This document shows positions 1 through 10,067 of a stretch of 64,000 bases of DNA, piece by piece (the first letter of the stretch is position 1; each line of letters opens with the position of its first letter). The notes beneath the pieces are model-generated. The model worked only from the letters and a program-made list of their open reading frames with translations. It was not told where the DNA came from and did not search any database. Made by a program: the position numbers and the translations under genes. The DNA comes from Syngnathus acus (taxonomy: Eukaryota > Chordata > Actinopteri > Syngnathiformes > Syngnathidae), in NCBI RefSeq assembly GCF_901709675.1, contig NC_051087.1, positions 17,298,067 through 17,362,066 on the forward strand, in the 5' to 3' direction.

Positions 1-890
1 CTTATATTCAGTTGCACAGGCCGGTGTGGGGCGAATTTGATGGGTGATGAGTCATTGGGGTGGGGCGAGTTCGCAGTAGAGTTTGATTCCATGGGAGTGG
101 GTGCTGGTTATGGACGATTCGGTGTGTGTGTGGGGGCTGTTGTCTTCCATCCCGTCTTTCGGCCTTGGTGATCATCTTTGGCCGAGTCCTTGGCTGTCTC
201 CCTCTGGCACCAGCTGGTTTTTATCTCAAAGTGACCTTCCTGTAAACATTCTCCTCCATCCTTGCACATATACTGTCGTACCTCATTCTTTCAATTTTGT
301 CATTTTGTACGAATTTATGTGAGCTTTTTGGCTGTCACATCATTAATCTATTACTGTTCCCTGACTATGCAAAGTTAGTTCTTTTGATACTCCATGTCTT
401 TGCTCACATCATTATATTCTTAGTTTAATCATGCTTCCCACCATATCTTTTCTTTGTTAGGCAAAATATTTCCCTCTGTGCAGAGCGTTCAGTAGTAATC
501 GAAAAGCTGGCGTCCCGCATTAGGCGACATATGACGTTTAATCAAAACACAAGATATAATCAAGTACTGAACGGTCAAGACGACTCTGGCCGTGTCCATG
601 ATTTAGAGAAAAAACATCAGGCATGCATTACACAGTTCCTTAAGGGTCATTAAGCTATTTAGGCAACATATCAAAAGACATTTATTTTGCAGTGCACAGA
701 AATACATATTGAATCGTGAAGTTGTAGCAACCTCTGTTATTATCTTATATCAAAGAATGTCTAGTTATGTCTTCTTTATTGGTTGACTCCATGAATATAC
801 TTGTCTGCTTATATACTTTATCCAAAGAGATGTGAGCGTATCTGTTATTGTGGCTAGGCGGGTTTTGTGTCTTTTGACCCTATTCCTTCA
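1..890. repeat. Dispersed 0.9-kb repeat, copy 1
   Basis: This block recurs at about 29746-30588 with only scattered substitutions and one roughly 40-bp indel. Both copies stop at the same point (CCTATTCCTTCA), after which the flanks are unrelated. The other end lies outside the window here. On the minus strand the shared end begins TGAAGGAATAGG and is followed by a TATATAAG box and an AATAAA, so a promoter-bearing end of a retroelement is possible, but I see no coding domain and cannot classify it. Confidence 0.8.
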
Positions 891-1407
891 ATACACAACA
901 AAAGGTTAGTGATGATAAGCATATTCAGAGATGTACTAGTACTGAAATTAGTCCTAGGAATTTGTGATGAAGAGACCCCAGTGCGTGCGACTAAAGGCTG
1001 AACAGTTTTTGTTTCCCCTCACCCATGGCGAGGCCCCAAATACTAACCAACAATAAGCAGTGACAGTGATTTTAGGACTCATCATTTTTGTAGCATGTTC
1101 ATGTACAGTAGTCATGTACATGTAGGTACAACATTTACAATAGTACTATGCAGTCTACAGGGACAGGCAACGTAGGCAAGTGAGGCCAGCGCCCTATCTA
1201 TAGAAAGATTGTCCAACTCACTCGACCGGCGTCATCTTGAAACCCTGCCTGCGTGACGCATGCTGTGAAGCAGTAGACACATTCAACAGCAAGTTCATTT
1301 AAGTCACCGGTGTGGAAAAAAAAGACCTAGACATTATAATTCTCACTGGGCAACACTTTTACAGTTTGAAAGGTTAAGGCTGACCCAGGAAGACCATATT
1401 TCCACCA
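891..1407. other. Unassigned non-coding sequence
   Basis: I see no repeat terminus, exon or RNA gene in this stretch. It lies between the 0.9-kb repeat and an ERV LTR. Confidence 0.5.
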
Positions 1408-1457
1408 TGTTAGGGTTGACAAATGATTGTGATCGTATGATTATGTTGGAGTGTAGT

Positions 1458-1835
1458 GTCACGGATCAGAATGGTGCAGGGCAACCTTGGACCAGGGTTT
1501 ATTGAAGGGAAAAGGTAGTTGGAAGATAGGATAAGTCAACAAACTAACAGAACCGGCAAACTGACATAACTTAACGGACCGACCGACAGACTGGCTAACC
1601 AAAACAGAACTGGCAAAGACAGGAACCAAAAACACCAAGAACGACATCCAACGATCCGACATCAACGATCCGACAGGGAAGTGAGGGGCAGACAGGACTT
1701 ATATACAAGACAGTTTAACAAGAGGCAGGTGACTGTGATTACATTGATTGAGGTAACACAGGAGGGGAGGGGCGACGCGAACAGAAACTATGGTAACATA
1801 GAACAAAAAAATGCACCCGGGGACAAGTCGTGACA
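1458..1835 (-). mobile_element. Ty3/gypsy-type solo LTR
   Basis: The 378-bp element starts TGTCACG and ends CGTGACA, and is flanked by a perfect 5-bp duplication TGTAG (1453-1457 and 1836-1840). Read on the minus strand it has TATATAAG near 1700 and AATAAACC near 1500, the promoter and polyadenylation order expected of an LTR. TG...CA ends with a 5-bp target duplication fit a gypsy-group LTR; there is no internal region, so it is solo. It sits inside an older ERV LTR. A related LTR end remains at 52981-53120. Confidence 0.8.
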
Positions 1836-2266
1836 TGTAGACTAGAATTATTAACTTTGTTTAAACCTTTCACCTTTCCTTGACTCTGGAAAGTTTCCAC
1901 ATTCAGTTGTTGAAACTTTCCAAATGATGTGGAAATATCCTTGCTTAGTTAGTTATCTAAAAAACTCCACTAGTTTCTGTTTCCACAACCTTGTAAAACA
2001 AAGAGCTAAAGACTAGTGATGGGTAGATGAGGCGTCATGAAGCGTTCCAACACATTGCCAAACTGTATTGATACTGTGTCAATACTGTGTCACTGACTGC
2101 TGACAGCTGCTGGACCTTAAAAATGCTACAGGCAACCTAGTTGACAGACTCAACTGACACTGATTTGATGACCTATACTAGTATATACATTAATTCATTT
2201 AAGTAATTATATTTTAAATTGTATTATTTCATATATTCATTTAAATTTAAAATATATTGTATTTTT

Positions 2267-2905
2267 TAGTTACAGTCAATAAATAATGTGAACATGTATC
2301 ATAACCTGAAAATCCAAGTGAACGTGTTGTGAAATATTATATTTGTTCTGCCCTTTGTAATAAGTTTAAGTAGAAACACATGTTTACATGTAGTGCTTTA
2401 CCTCCCTCTAATGGTTGCAGTGGGAAGTTGTTTTTGAGAGCAAACAGGACGGCAGCAAGCAATGTCGACTCGTGTGCAGGTGTTAAGAACTGATGTTTAA
2501 ACCTTTTATGTTGTGCCTTGGACAAGATTTGTCCGTGAGTATTATTCGAATTTTGAAAGACTATTTTATTTTGGTTATATGTGATGTTTAATGCAAACCT
2601 ATTCACTGTAAATGTGATGTAGCTTGTATGTGTTTAGCTAACGCACAATTTTACTTGTATTTTCTCCTAGTTTTACGACGGTCTTAAGAGGGCAATGGTT
2701 TGAGGCCATTCTACAAATAAATCAGCTAAAAGAAACCAAGTTTGATTATTTGGAGCGTCGTTAACTCGCTGTCTAGCTGGTGAAAAACTAGATGCTTCAG
2801 AGTGAGGACAGCACAATATTTAATTTAAATTTAAAATTAGTTACAGTCAATAAATAATGTGAACATGTATCATAACATGAAAATCTAAGTGAAAGTGTTG
2901 TGAAA
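2267..2905. repeat. About 70-bp direct duplication flanking 500 bp inside the hAT
   Basis: The block beginning TTAGTTACAGTCAATAAATA and ending near GTGTTGTGAAA is present at about 2267-2333 and again at about 2834-2905 with few differences. The roughly 500 bp between them could be a secondary insertion or the product of a local duplication. I found no inverted termini on it. Confidence 0.6.
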
Positions 2906-2947
2906 GAGGATGCTTGTGCACCGGGATTTTTTTTTTACAAATTGTTT

Positions 2948-3202
2948 TCAAAACAATACTTTTTCCAACGTCTTGAAATTGAGTCTGTTGCGCTTTTTGG
3001 ACACAATTTCTCCAGCCGTTGAAAACACCCGCTCACACGGCACAGATGAGGCTGGAGTGCAGAGAAATTGCAACGCAAGCCGGAAGAGGTTTGGGTAATA
3101 GGTCTTTTGATTGTCCCAGTATGTGACTTGGGGCTGCTCCATAATTCTTGATAACTTCAAGGATGAACCGCAAAAGATCAGATATTGTTTTGGCAGATTC
3201 AT
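2948..3202 (-). pseudogene. hAT transposase C-terminal dimerisation (hATC) fragment
   Basis: About 84 codons read on the minus strand carry the hATC signature: a YW segment followed by ALQFLCTPASSVPCERVFS and a KKRNRL stretch. In hAT transposases this region contains the last catalytic glutamate (the E of CERVFS) and mediates dimerisation. The BED finger and the rest of the RNase H-like core are absent, so it cannot encode active transposase. It belongs to the surrounding element 2014-3375. Confidence 0.85.
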
Positions 3203-3771
3203 CCCGTTAACAATGCGCTTCCTTTAACAGAGGTTTGGCGCGCTTCCTTGACAGGCGATACTGCTGTTGTTTCGGTCACGTGACTTTCTTGAAGCGATAC
3301 GCGCACCGACACGAGGCTTCGCTCTATGAGCTCCACACATGCGCCGACGCATCGGTGTTGTTCGACCCATCACTAGCTAAGACCCTCTGCACTGATTAAC
3401 CAGTTGCTGAGGTGACCACCAAACCTGTCCACTCTCACCCCCACCCTGTTTTCTCTCAATAAATATTCCCTTGCAAGAGGCCTAAGTGAGACTTCTTTCA
3501 AGTGCCTCTCTACCAGACAGGGTGCTGATGGCTTATCTGCTTGTAAGCGTAAAATGGCCAAACTGTCTCAAGTGTGGTTCTTGCAAAGAAGTTAGAGCGA
3601 GCAACACTCTAACATACCACTTGTGTTTTGTGTTGGGCAAAAGTCACAGTAAAATATGAAATGTGTTGAGAAACCATTCGAAAACACAAAGCATCAATCT
3701 GTTGTAGGAAACAAATGAAAATAGGCAGTCATTATAACCTTTCAACAAATACAAGTATCAGGCTGGTGGTT

Positions 3772-4019
3772 GGACCAAAGGTGACGGCGGCTCAAGTAAG
3801 TGGACAGCTGAGGAGACTCCGCCCCAGAAAGGCTGCAGGTCCAGACGGGCTCATTCGTCATCTGCTGAAGGCCTGCACTTTGGAGCTGGGTGACCCACCC
3901 ACAGCTTATCTTCAATGTGAGACTGGAAAAGGGTGTGGTGCCTCAGCTGTGGAAGACGTTGTGCATGAAATTTCCAAAGATTTCCAAAGAAATCACGACC
4001 TGTGGAGCTGAATGACTTC
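3772..4019 (+). pseudogene. Rex1-like LINE, start of RT domain (piece 1)
   Basis: The reading LRRLRPRKAAGPDG matches the first conserved block of CR1-group (Rex1/Babar-like) reverse transcriptases. The frame decays after about 60 codons. The text GAATGACTTCAG at its end resumes after a hAT insertion at 5414, where it reads ...DDFRPVTLTSHV, the next block expected in this protein. It is therefore the left part of one LINE cut by element 4020-5413. Assignment to Rex1 rather than another CR1-group family is from recognition only. Confidence 0.65.
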
Positions 4020-4056
4020 AGGGATGAGAACGGCAAATGAAAAAAAACACTGAAAA

Positions 4057-4260
4057 GTAGCCGGGGTCTGGGGGCCGAATGGGGAGGGCACAGGCCCCCC
4101 CAATGGGGGCCGCAGAGGGCCAGAGGCCACAGGCCCCCATTGGGGGCCGCAGGGGGCCAGGGGCCACAGGCCCCTATTGGGGGCCACATGACCCACAGGC
4201 CCCCCAATGGCCGCAGGGGGGCAGGGGCAACGCCCCAGAGGCGGCTCAGGGGCAAAACCC
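4057..4260. repeat. G-rich minisatellite
   Basis: About five imperfect units of 25-35 bp, each like CCCCCATTGGGGGCCGCAG, tile the stretch. Each unit is partly self-complementary (GGCCCC..GGGGCC) and G-run rich on the plus strand, so hairpin or quadruplex formation is plausible. Frames through it are proline/glycine-rich translation artefacts. Confidence 0.8.
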
Positions 4261-4379
4261 CCTGGAAACTCCTGGATTTTGGCAGTATAGCAACCCCAAA
4301 ACCATTAATTTCATCACTCAATTTCAAGTTTTGTTAAAAACATATTCCTGCTTGGTGGGCTACCAAGGTGAATATAATA

Positions 4380-4870
<491 letters not shown>

Positions 4871-4882
4871 TGTAACATCATG

Positions 4883-5185
4883 TTACCCACATGCTTGTAA
4901 AAGTAAAAACGTACCTTTGTGTTTTTTTGTTTTGATGTGCTCCTTAATGTTCGAAGCGCCGCGACCTCCATAGCTTATCACATCTTGACAAAGAATGCAC
5001 AAAACCTTCCCCGGGACATCTAATTTACGGATATGTTCCTTCAGGCAGGTGGTTACGGACTCTGTTCCGAGTTGTAAGATGACGCTGCTATCAAGCCATG
5101 CCCATCTGAACCAGTTCCTGATCCCGTTCGATTTGTCTATTTCCCTGGCACGATCCTTGTCTTTTTTCTCTAAAACCTTCGCCAT
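4883..5185 (-). pseudogene. BED-finger N-terminus of a hAT transposase
   Basis: The minus-strand frame begins MAKVLEKKDKDR and contains CILCQDVISYGGRG followed by IKEHIKTKKHK, a C-x2-C...H-x4/5-H BED-type zinc finger. BED fingers occupy the N-terminus of many hAT transposases, where they bind the transposon ends. The frame runs out after about 100 codons and no catalytic core follows, so this is the 5' exon remnant of the element that contains it. Confidence 0.65.
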
Positions 5186-5413
5186 GCTGGCTAAAACTTT
5201 TGCTAATTAGGCAAATGAGTAGGCGAATGATGTGACGAAAGTAGCGCCAAAATGCTGCCGAAAATAAGGCGGCTGTTGTCGCAATACTGCTGCCAGCCAC
5301 TCCCCCCATATAAAAATAAAATTTCTCAACGGATCTACACGATTCACAAAAATGATACTCCCGCTGGGAAAAAACACGGAAATCCGTGGATCCGCGGGAG
5401 ATTCTCATCCCTG

Positions 5414-7010
5414 ATGACTTCAGACCAGTCACGCTGACTTCACACGTGATTGCTGCTTCATCACCTCAGGCTTCAGGATGGGCATGCTCTTGACCCTCTA
5501 CAATTTGCGTAGAGCCTGTATCCAGTGCCTGAAGCAATCAAAGGAGTCTGTGTGGAGGTGGTGCAGACCTGTAAATCTCTTGGAGTGTCTTGACTGGTCT
5601 GCTCACGTCGATGCTTTGTGCAAAAAAGGACAATGCTGACTGTACTTCCTCAGGCGGTTGGCATCCTTCAACATCTGCAATGTGATGCTGCGGGTGTTTT
5701 ATCAATCTGTTGTGGCGAGCACCTTCTTCTTTGCAGTGGCATGCTGGGGGCACAGCATAAAGAGGGATGCCTCTCACTGGTGAGGAAGGCAGGTTATGTT
5801 CTGGGTGCAGAGCTGCCTGATCTGACGTCTGTGGCAGATGTGTAGGCCAGGCTGCTGTCCATCAAGAACAAGGGGTGTCCAAACCTTTTGCAAGGAGGGC
5901 CAGATATGATAAAGTGAAGGGGCCCGGGGGCCAATAGTTTTTTCGGACATTTTTTAACGACAAAAATTTAATGCAAATACACACTGTTATAATGCAATTT
6001 TCATTGTCACAATTATCTTTATTTTTCAAATGACAAGATAACCACCACAAGATAGCCAATATAAAGCACTCAGGGAGATGTGAACAACTCTAAAAACACA
6101 AATTCTGCCTTTCATTCATATCTGAAGAGTCAGATAACATTGAACAAATTGTATGAAATATCTTAAATTTACTTGTGTTTAAAATTATTTTTGCTTCACG
6201 AACATTCTAAACAGGAGTTATAAGTAATGCAAAGTTGTCTGTTATTATTAAAACTAAAACAAGTGAATTTTGCTTTTGTCATTTACAATATCTTTCAGAA
6301 AGCAATAGTTTGTGTCAGGTCTACAGGTTCATAAAATCAACAGTATTAACATGGCCACTTCGTAGCTTGCTTTAGTAATATTTACTTTTGACTCACAGCC
6401 CCATGTGAAGAATCGCTGTTGTGATGCCAGTTCAGCTTGGAGCTGTTTCACTTTATCAGCATGGTCACTCCCTGTTAGCTTGTCGTATGTGTTAGCATGT
6501 TTAGTCTAGTCGTGTCTTTTTAGGTTGAAATCCTTAAACAAGGCAACCGTCTCTTTACAAATTAGACAAACACAATTGCCTTGATTTTCAATGAAGAAGT
6601 ATTGTAATTCCCATCTCTCTTGAAAGCGACGGCCCTCAATGTCAACGTTCCTCGTTTTTTTGCAGTCGGCATGGCAGAAATGAGTGGAGAGGGGTTCGTG
6701 GTACGGATGCAGACTGATATTATTAAAGTTGTACTGCCACCTTTTGGTAAAAGGCGGGATTATAGTTTCAAGTTTCATGATATTGTTATTCATTTTAACA
6801 GTGCATGCGGGCCATAAATACATTATAAGACCGAAGCTGCGGGCCGTATAAAATCTGACCAGGGGCCGGATTTGGCCTCGTCCACCCACTGTACAGCACC
6901 ATAACCGAGTGAAGGATTAGCTTTCAGGACAGGCTGTTGACACCATCTTGCTTCACGAAAAAGCTGAGGGGATCATTTCTCCCCCATGCCATGAACTCGA
7001 CGCAGGGAGT
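5414..7010 (+). pseudogene. Rex1-like LINE, C-terminal part (piece 2), cut by a hAT
   Basis: Broken frames give DDFRPVTLTSHV at the left, then LYFLRRLASFNICN and FYQSVVASTFFFAVACWG (about 5630-5760), then GYVLGAELPDL. After the hAT at 5869-6891 the sequence resumes with SFQDRLLTPSC and SFLPHAMN (about 6915-7000), a conserved C-terminal block of CR1-group LINEs. Several stops and frameshifts are present and about 300 codons between RT motifs are missing. It continues piece 1 at 3772-4019. Confidence 0.65.
5869..6891 (-). mobile_element. hAT element with CAAGGGGTGTCCAAACC end, copy 1
   Basis: The left end reads CAAGGGGTGTCCAAACC with GGGCCAGA just inside; the right end reads GGCCGGATTTGGCCTCGTCC. 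GGGCC-rich subterminal sequence with such ends is typical of Charlie-like hATs. On the minus strand, 6520-6690 encodes a transposase N-terminus (ERWELQYFFIENQGNCVCLI) with a C-x2-C pair, as in ZBED/GTF2IRD2-like hAT proteins. I could not find a matching 8-bp duplication. A second partial copy is at 26817-27204. Confidence 0.7.
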
Positions 7011-7148
7011 AGGGGTGTGTTTATGGTCATGATATTTGGTTGTCAAATAAATAATGTTTGTTTTTCTTCATTTATATATTGACACTTTCATCTGCTGCTT
7101 ATTGTTTATTTGGTCACATCTACTGCACATCTATTCTACCCTCCTGTG

Positions 7149-7250
7149 TCGTGACCAATGTTCCCTCTAAGCTGCGCGCGTGCGCAATCGCGCACTGCCC
7201 GCACGTTCTCAGCGCACAAGAAATCTATCCAGTGCATAAACAGATGGCGT
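7149..7250. repeat. hAT-like terminus CAATGTTCCCTCTAAGCTGC
   Basis: CAATGTTCCCTCTAAGCTGC followed by GCGCGTGCGC alternations is a recurrent vertebrate hAT end. Only one end is visible; the sequence passes into a Rex3 fragment at 7251. Confidence 0.45.
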
Positions 7251-7729
7251 AATGCTGACCTCGACTCAGGACGTCGTGAGTCGGTGGGGAGAATACTTCG
7301 AAGACCTCCATTCCACCTACACGCCTTCCATTGTGGAAGCAGGGCCTGGAGACTCTGGGGTCGAAGTCACTGAGGTCGTTAAAAAACTCGGGGTGGATGA
7401 GATCCGCCCGGAGTTCTTAAAGGCTCTGGATGTTGTGGGGCTGTCATGGCTGACACGCCTCTACAACATTGCGTGGACATCGGGGACGGTGCCTCTGGAT
7501 TGGCAGACTGGGGTGGTTGTTCCCCTCTTTAAGCAGGGGGACTGGATGGTGTGTTCCAATTACACTCCTCAGCCTCCCTGGTAAGGTCTATTCAAGGGTG
7601 CTGGAGAGGAGGGTCCGTCGGGAGGAGCAGTGTGGCTTTTGTCCTGGCCGTGGAACAGTGGACCATCTCTACACCCTCGGCAGGATCCTCGAGGGGGCAT
7701 GGGAGCTCGCTCAACCAGTCCACATGTGA
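7251..7729 (+). pseudogene. Rex3 fragment (RT N-terminal half)
   Basis: Frames on the plus strand give WGEYFEDL, then [20 protein letters not shown], then [14 protein letters not shown], then CGFCPGRGTVDHLYTL, in the order seen in the Rex3 protein at 13265-15881. Small deletions shift the frame at least twice (near 7380 and 7580). It stops at GCTCAACCAGTCCACATG without a 3' tail, so both ends are truncated. Confidence 0.85.
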
Positions 7730-7933
7730 TTTCCTTATCATTCAAACAAGTGTTTATTAGCCAGGGAAGCACATAGGCGCGTGCCCTTCCAACAGCTACA
7801 CCACTTCCTCATAGCTTATTTAGTCACTTTTCAACCATCTTCCGATTGCTTCAAGCAAAAGTTTGAAAAGCTTGAGAAAATGTTAACTTTATGGTATGAC
7901 GCCAAATGTATTCGAGAATCCATATGTCGTAAA

Positions 7934-7980
7934 GCAGGGGTCTCCAAACTACGGCCCGCGGGCCAACTGCGGCCCGCGGT
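7934..7980 (+). repeat. hAT terminus CAGGGGTCTCCAAACTACGG
   Basis: CAGGGGTCTCCAAACTACGG followed by CCCGCGGGCC is a hAT-type terminal repeat. It abuts the broken 3' end of the Tc1 transposase. The opposite end of this element is not present nearby. Confidence 0.55.
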
Positions 7981-8024
7981 CCAGTTTTTATTCGGATCGA
8001 GGACAGTAATGCCATGGTCAGTAC
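7963..8024 (+). repeat. 62-bp segment copied in inverted orientation at 9452-9513
   Basis: The 62 bp here are the exact reverse complement, by eye, of 9452-9513. The segment spans the junction between Tc1 coding sequence (GITVLD) and the hAT-like terminus, a combination expected only at this locus, so the second copy was probably templated from here. Confidence 0.85.
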
Positions 8025-8811
8025 ACCATTTACTGTTGGCTTTGGCACTGTGGGCAGGTGCCACATCATGCTGGAAAATGAAATCATCATCTCCATAGAA
8101 ATTTACAGCAGACGGAAGCATGTAGTGCTCTAAAATCTCTTGGTACACATCTGCATTTACTCTGGACTTGATGAAACACAGTGGACCAACACCAGCAGCT
8201 GACATGGCTCCCCAAATCATCACTGACTGTGGTAACTTTACACTGGATTTCAAGCAACTTGGATTTTGCTTCTCTGCAGCCTTTCTCCAGACTCTGGCGC
8301 CTTGACTTCTAAATGAAATACAAAACTCGCTTTTGTCTGAAAAGAGGACTTTGGACCACTCTGCAACTGTCCAGTGCTTCTTTTCCATAGCCCAAGTCAG
8401 ACGCTTCTTCTGTTGTCTTGAGTTCAGAAGTGGCTTGACCATGGGAATACGGCTATTGTAGGCCATTTCCCGGACACGTTTGTGAACAGTGGCCTGGACT
8501 CCAGCTTCAGTCCACTATCTTTGAAGCTCCCCAAAATTCTGGAAGCGACTCTTCTTTACAATGCTGTTAAGGCTGTGGTCATCTCTCTTGGTTGTGCAGC
8601 GTTTCCTGCCACATTTCCCCCTTCCAACAGACTTTTTGTGGATGTACTTTGAAACTGCACTCTGTGAACAGCTTGCTCTTTGAGAAATTTCTTTTTGTGT
8701 CTTACCCTCCTGATGGAGGGTGTCGATGATGGTCCTCTGGACAGCAGTCAGATCAGCAGCCTTCCCCATGCTTGTGATTGAGTTTACTGAACTAAGCTGA
8801 GTGATTTTCAA
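7990..8811 (-). pseudogene. Tc1-like transposase, truncated and stopped
   Basis: Minus-strand frames start MGKAADLTAVQR at about 8769 with the paired-like helix-turn-helix region (SQSAVSKYIHKK), hit a stop near 8516, and resume at about 8466 as MAYNSRIPMVKPLL. The DDE domain shows the first aspartate in LFSDKSEF and the second in FIFQHDVAPAH. The third acidic residue is missing because the protein ends at GITVLD, where a hAT-like terminus joins. Tc1 transposases are about 340 residues; about 260 remain. The ERV 5' LTR begins 17 bp beyond the start side, apparently inside the Tc1 leader. Confidence 0.9.
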
Positions 8812-8828
8812 GGCTCAGGAAACCCTTG

Positions 8829-9241
8829 TGTTAGGGTTGATAGATTGGTTTGATCCTATGCTTATGTTGGAATGTAACCTGTAATAATTAACTAAACGTA
8901 TCCTGTCTTAACAAAGTAGTAGAACAAAGTGCTAAGATCCTTTGAACTGTTTGACCAGCTGCAGAGGAAGCAATCAAAGTTGTTGTGTTTACACAACATC
9001 GTAAAATACCCCCTGCTATGATTTGACCAGAGGCCAGGGGTTTCACCCCAATCCTGTCCACTCTTACCCCCACCCTGTTTCTTTCAATAAAAATGCTCTT
9101 GCAAGAGGCCTGAGTCAGACCTCATTCGATCATCGCTGTATGCACAGCGACGAATGACTGTCCACTTTCAAGTGCTTAAAAGGGCATACTGTCTCCCGTG
9201 TGGTTCTTCCAAAATAAGTTAGAGTGAGCACCACTCTAACA
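8829..9241 (+). mobile_element. 5' LTR of a deleted endogenous retrovirus
   Basis: The 413-bp LTR starts TGTTAGGGTTGA and ends CACTCTAACA. AATAAAAATGC near 9090 is the likely polyadenylation signal. It is followed after three bases by a primer-binding site. Two more copies of this LTR are in the window: 1408-3614 and the interrupted 3' LTR 10068-16349. Confidence 0.9.
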
Positions 9242-9244
9242 TTT

Positions 9245-9262
9245 TGGTGCCGTGACCCGGAT
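9245..9262 (+). other. Retroviral primer-binding site, tRNA-His type
   Basis: TGGTGCCGTGACCCGGAT lies three bases after the LTR. From general knowledge, the 18-nt complement of the tRNA-His 3' end is the same apart from T for C at position 13, so 17 of 18 positions match. A His primer is known from several gamma/class I-like ERVs. Confidence 0.75.
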
Positions 9263-10067
9263 CCCTCACATTCCCACTGCTGATCGACGGAAGACGATGT
9301 GCTGCATTGTCGACAAGCCAGTGTCCATTAGGAGGACCTGGAAAAGAAAGACCCGGGAAGAAAATTATTCGCTGGGTCAGCATCTTAGGTCTGCCTTCGT
9401 CTAACAACAGTGGATTGACGGGATCCGGCAGTGCAACGAACCAGGGGACAAGTACTGACCATGGCATTACTGTCCTCGATCCGAATAAAAACTGGACCGC
9501 GGGCCGCAGTTGGTTCTGGACTTGATGACTGCAGCACAAGGTGGTGTGTGCCACATTATTGGGACTTCCTGTTGCACTAGCATCGACGACGCCATGAACT
9601 CACTGAAGAATTTACAGCAGGCCATGTCGGGGGACAAGATCCCACATCAATGAGATTTCTTTTTTTCTTTTCATGTGTATTCTCCGGGGCCTGGTGGCAA
9701 CTGCTGTTGAAACTTGTGACTCCTATGCTTGTTGTGCTGGTATTGTTGTGCTCATTTACGACCTGTGTTATCTCATGTTTGAAGTCAGCTGTATCAAGAT
9801 CTGTGTCTTCTACCATAGCTGAAGTGCGAATACAACATCTCGGGCATGTCGAATGTGATGATTTTAATGCGCTGCGGACAGAAGATTGCGATAATGCTGA
9901 TTAGCTGATCGTTTTTCACAGAAACTTGATGATTTGACCGTCGAAAATGCCTCACAAGTGATGAATACAATGATGTTTCTGTGTTTTTATTTTTCAATCT
10001 TCATTATATTTTCTTGCTTATGTTTGTTAATCGGGGTGACATAATCATATGATAAACAGGAGGGATA
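9263..10067 (+). pseudogene. Residual ERV interior: leader and env transmembrane tail
   Basis: Only about 0.8 kb lies between the LTRs, so gag, pol and the env surface part are gone. From 9520 one frame reads LDLMTAAQGG and then a C-x6-CC cluster (CHIIGTSCC), the signature of gammaretrovirus-like transmembrane subunits, and ends at a stop near 9652. After a frameshift, 9690-9800 encodes a hydrophobic anchor (LVTPMLVVLVLLCSF) followed by a short basic tail. AACAGGAGGGATA just before the 3' LTR is the polypurine tract. A 62-bp insert of unrelated origin (9452-9513) separates leader from env. The locus is defective. Confidence 0.8.
9452..9513 (-). repeat. 62-bp filler, inverted copy of 7963-8024
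   Basis: The block begins GTACTGACCATGGC and ends GGGCCGCAGTTGG. It sits exactly where retroviral leader changes to env sequence, that is at the breakpoint of the internal deletion. Confidence 0.85.

Larger units (their letters stand above)
2014..3375 (-). mobile_element. hAT transposon, internally deleted
   Basis: Terminal inverted repeats TAGTGATGGGT and ACCCATCACTA bound the element. The flanks are GCTAAAGAC (2005-2013) and GCTAAGAC (3376-3383), an 8-bp hAT target duplication with one extra base on the left. It interrupts an ERV LTR at its CTAAGA block. Only the transposase C-terminal domain remains (2948-3202, minus). Inside, a block of about 70 bp occurs twice, around 2267-2333 and 2834-2905. 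Confidence 0.85.
1408..3614 (+). mobile_element. ERV LTR (apparent solo LTR) split by two later insertions
   Basis: Three pieces, 1408-1457, 1836-2013 and 3376-3614, line up in order with the intact ERV LTR at 8829-9241. They share the start TGTTAGGGTTGA, the block around TAATAATTAAC, the CAAAGTGCTAAGA block, the AATAAA polyadenylation signal and the end CTCTAACA. The gaps are filled by a gypsy-type solo LTR and by a hAT element, each with its own target duplication. No internal retroviral sequence adjoins either end, so this looks like a solo LTR left by LTR-LTR recombination. A short ACCA on both sides is only a weak candidate target duplication. This copy is more diverged than those at 8.8-16.3 kb. 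Confidence 0.75.
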
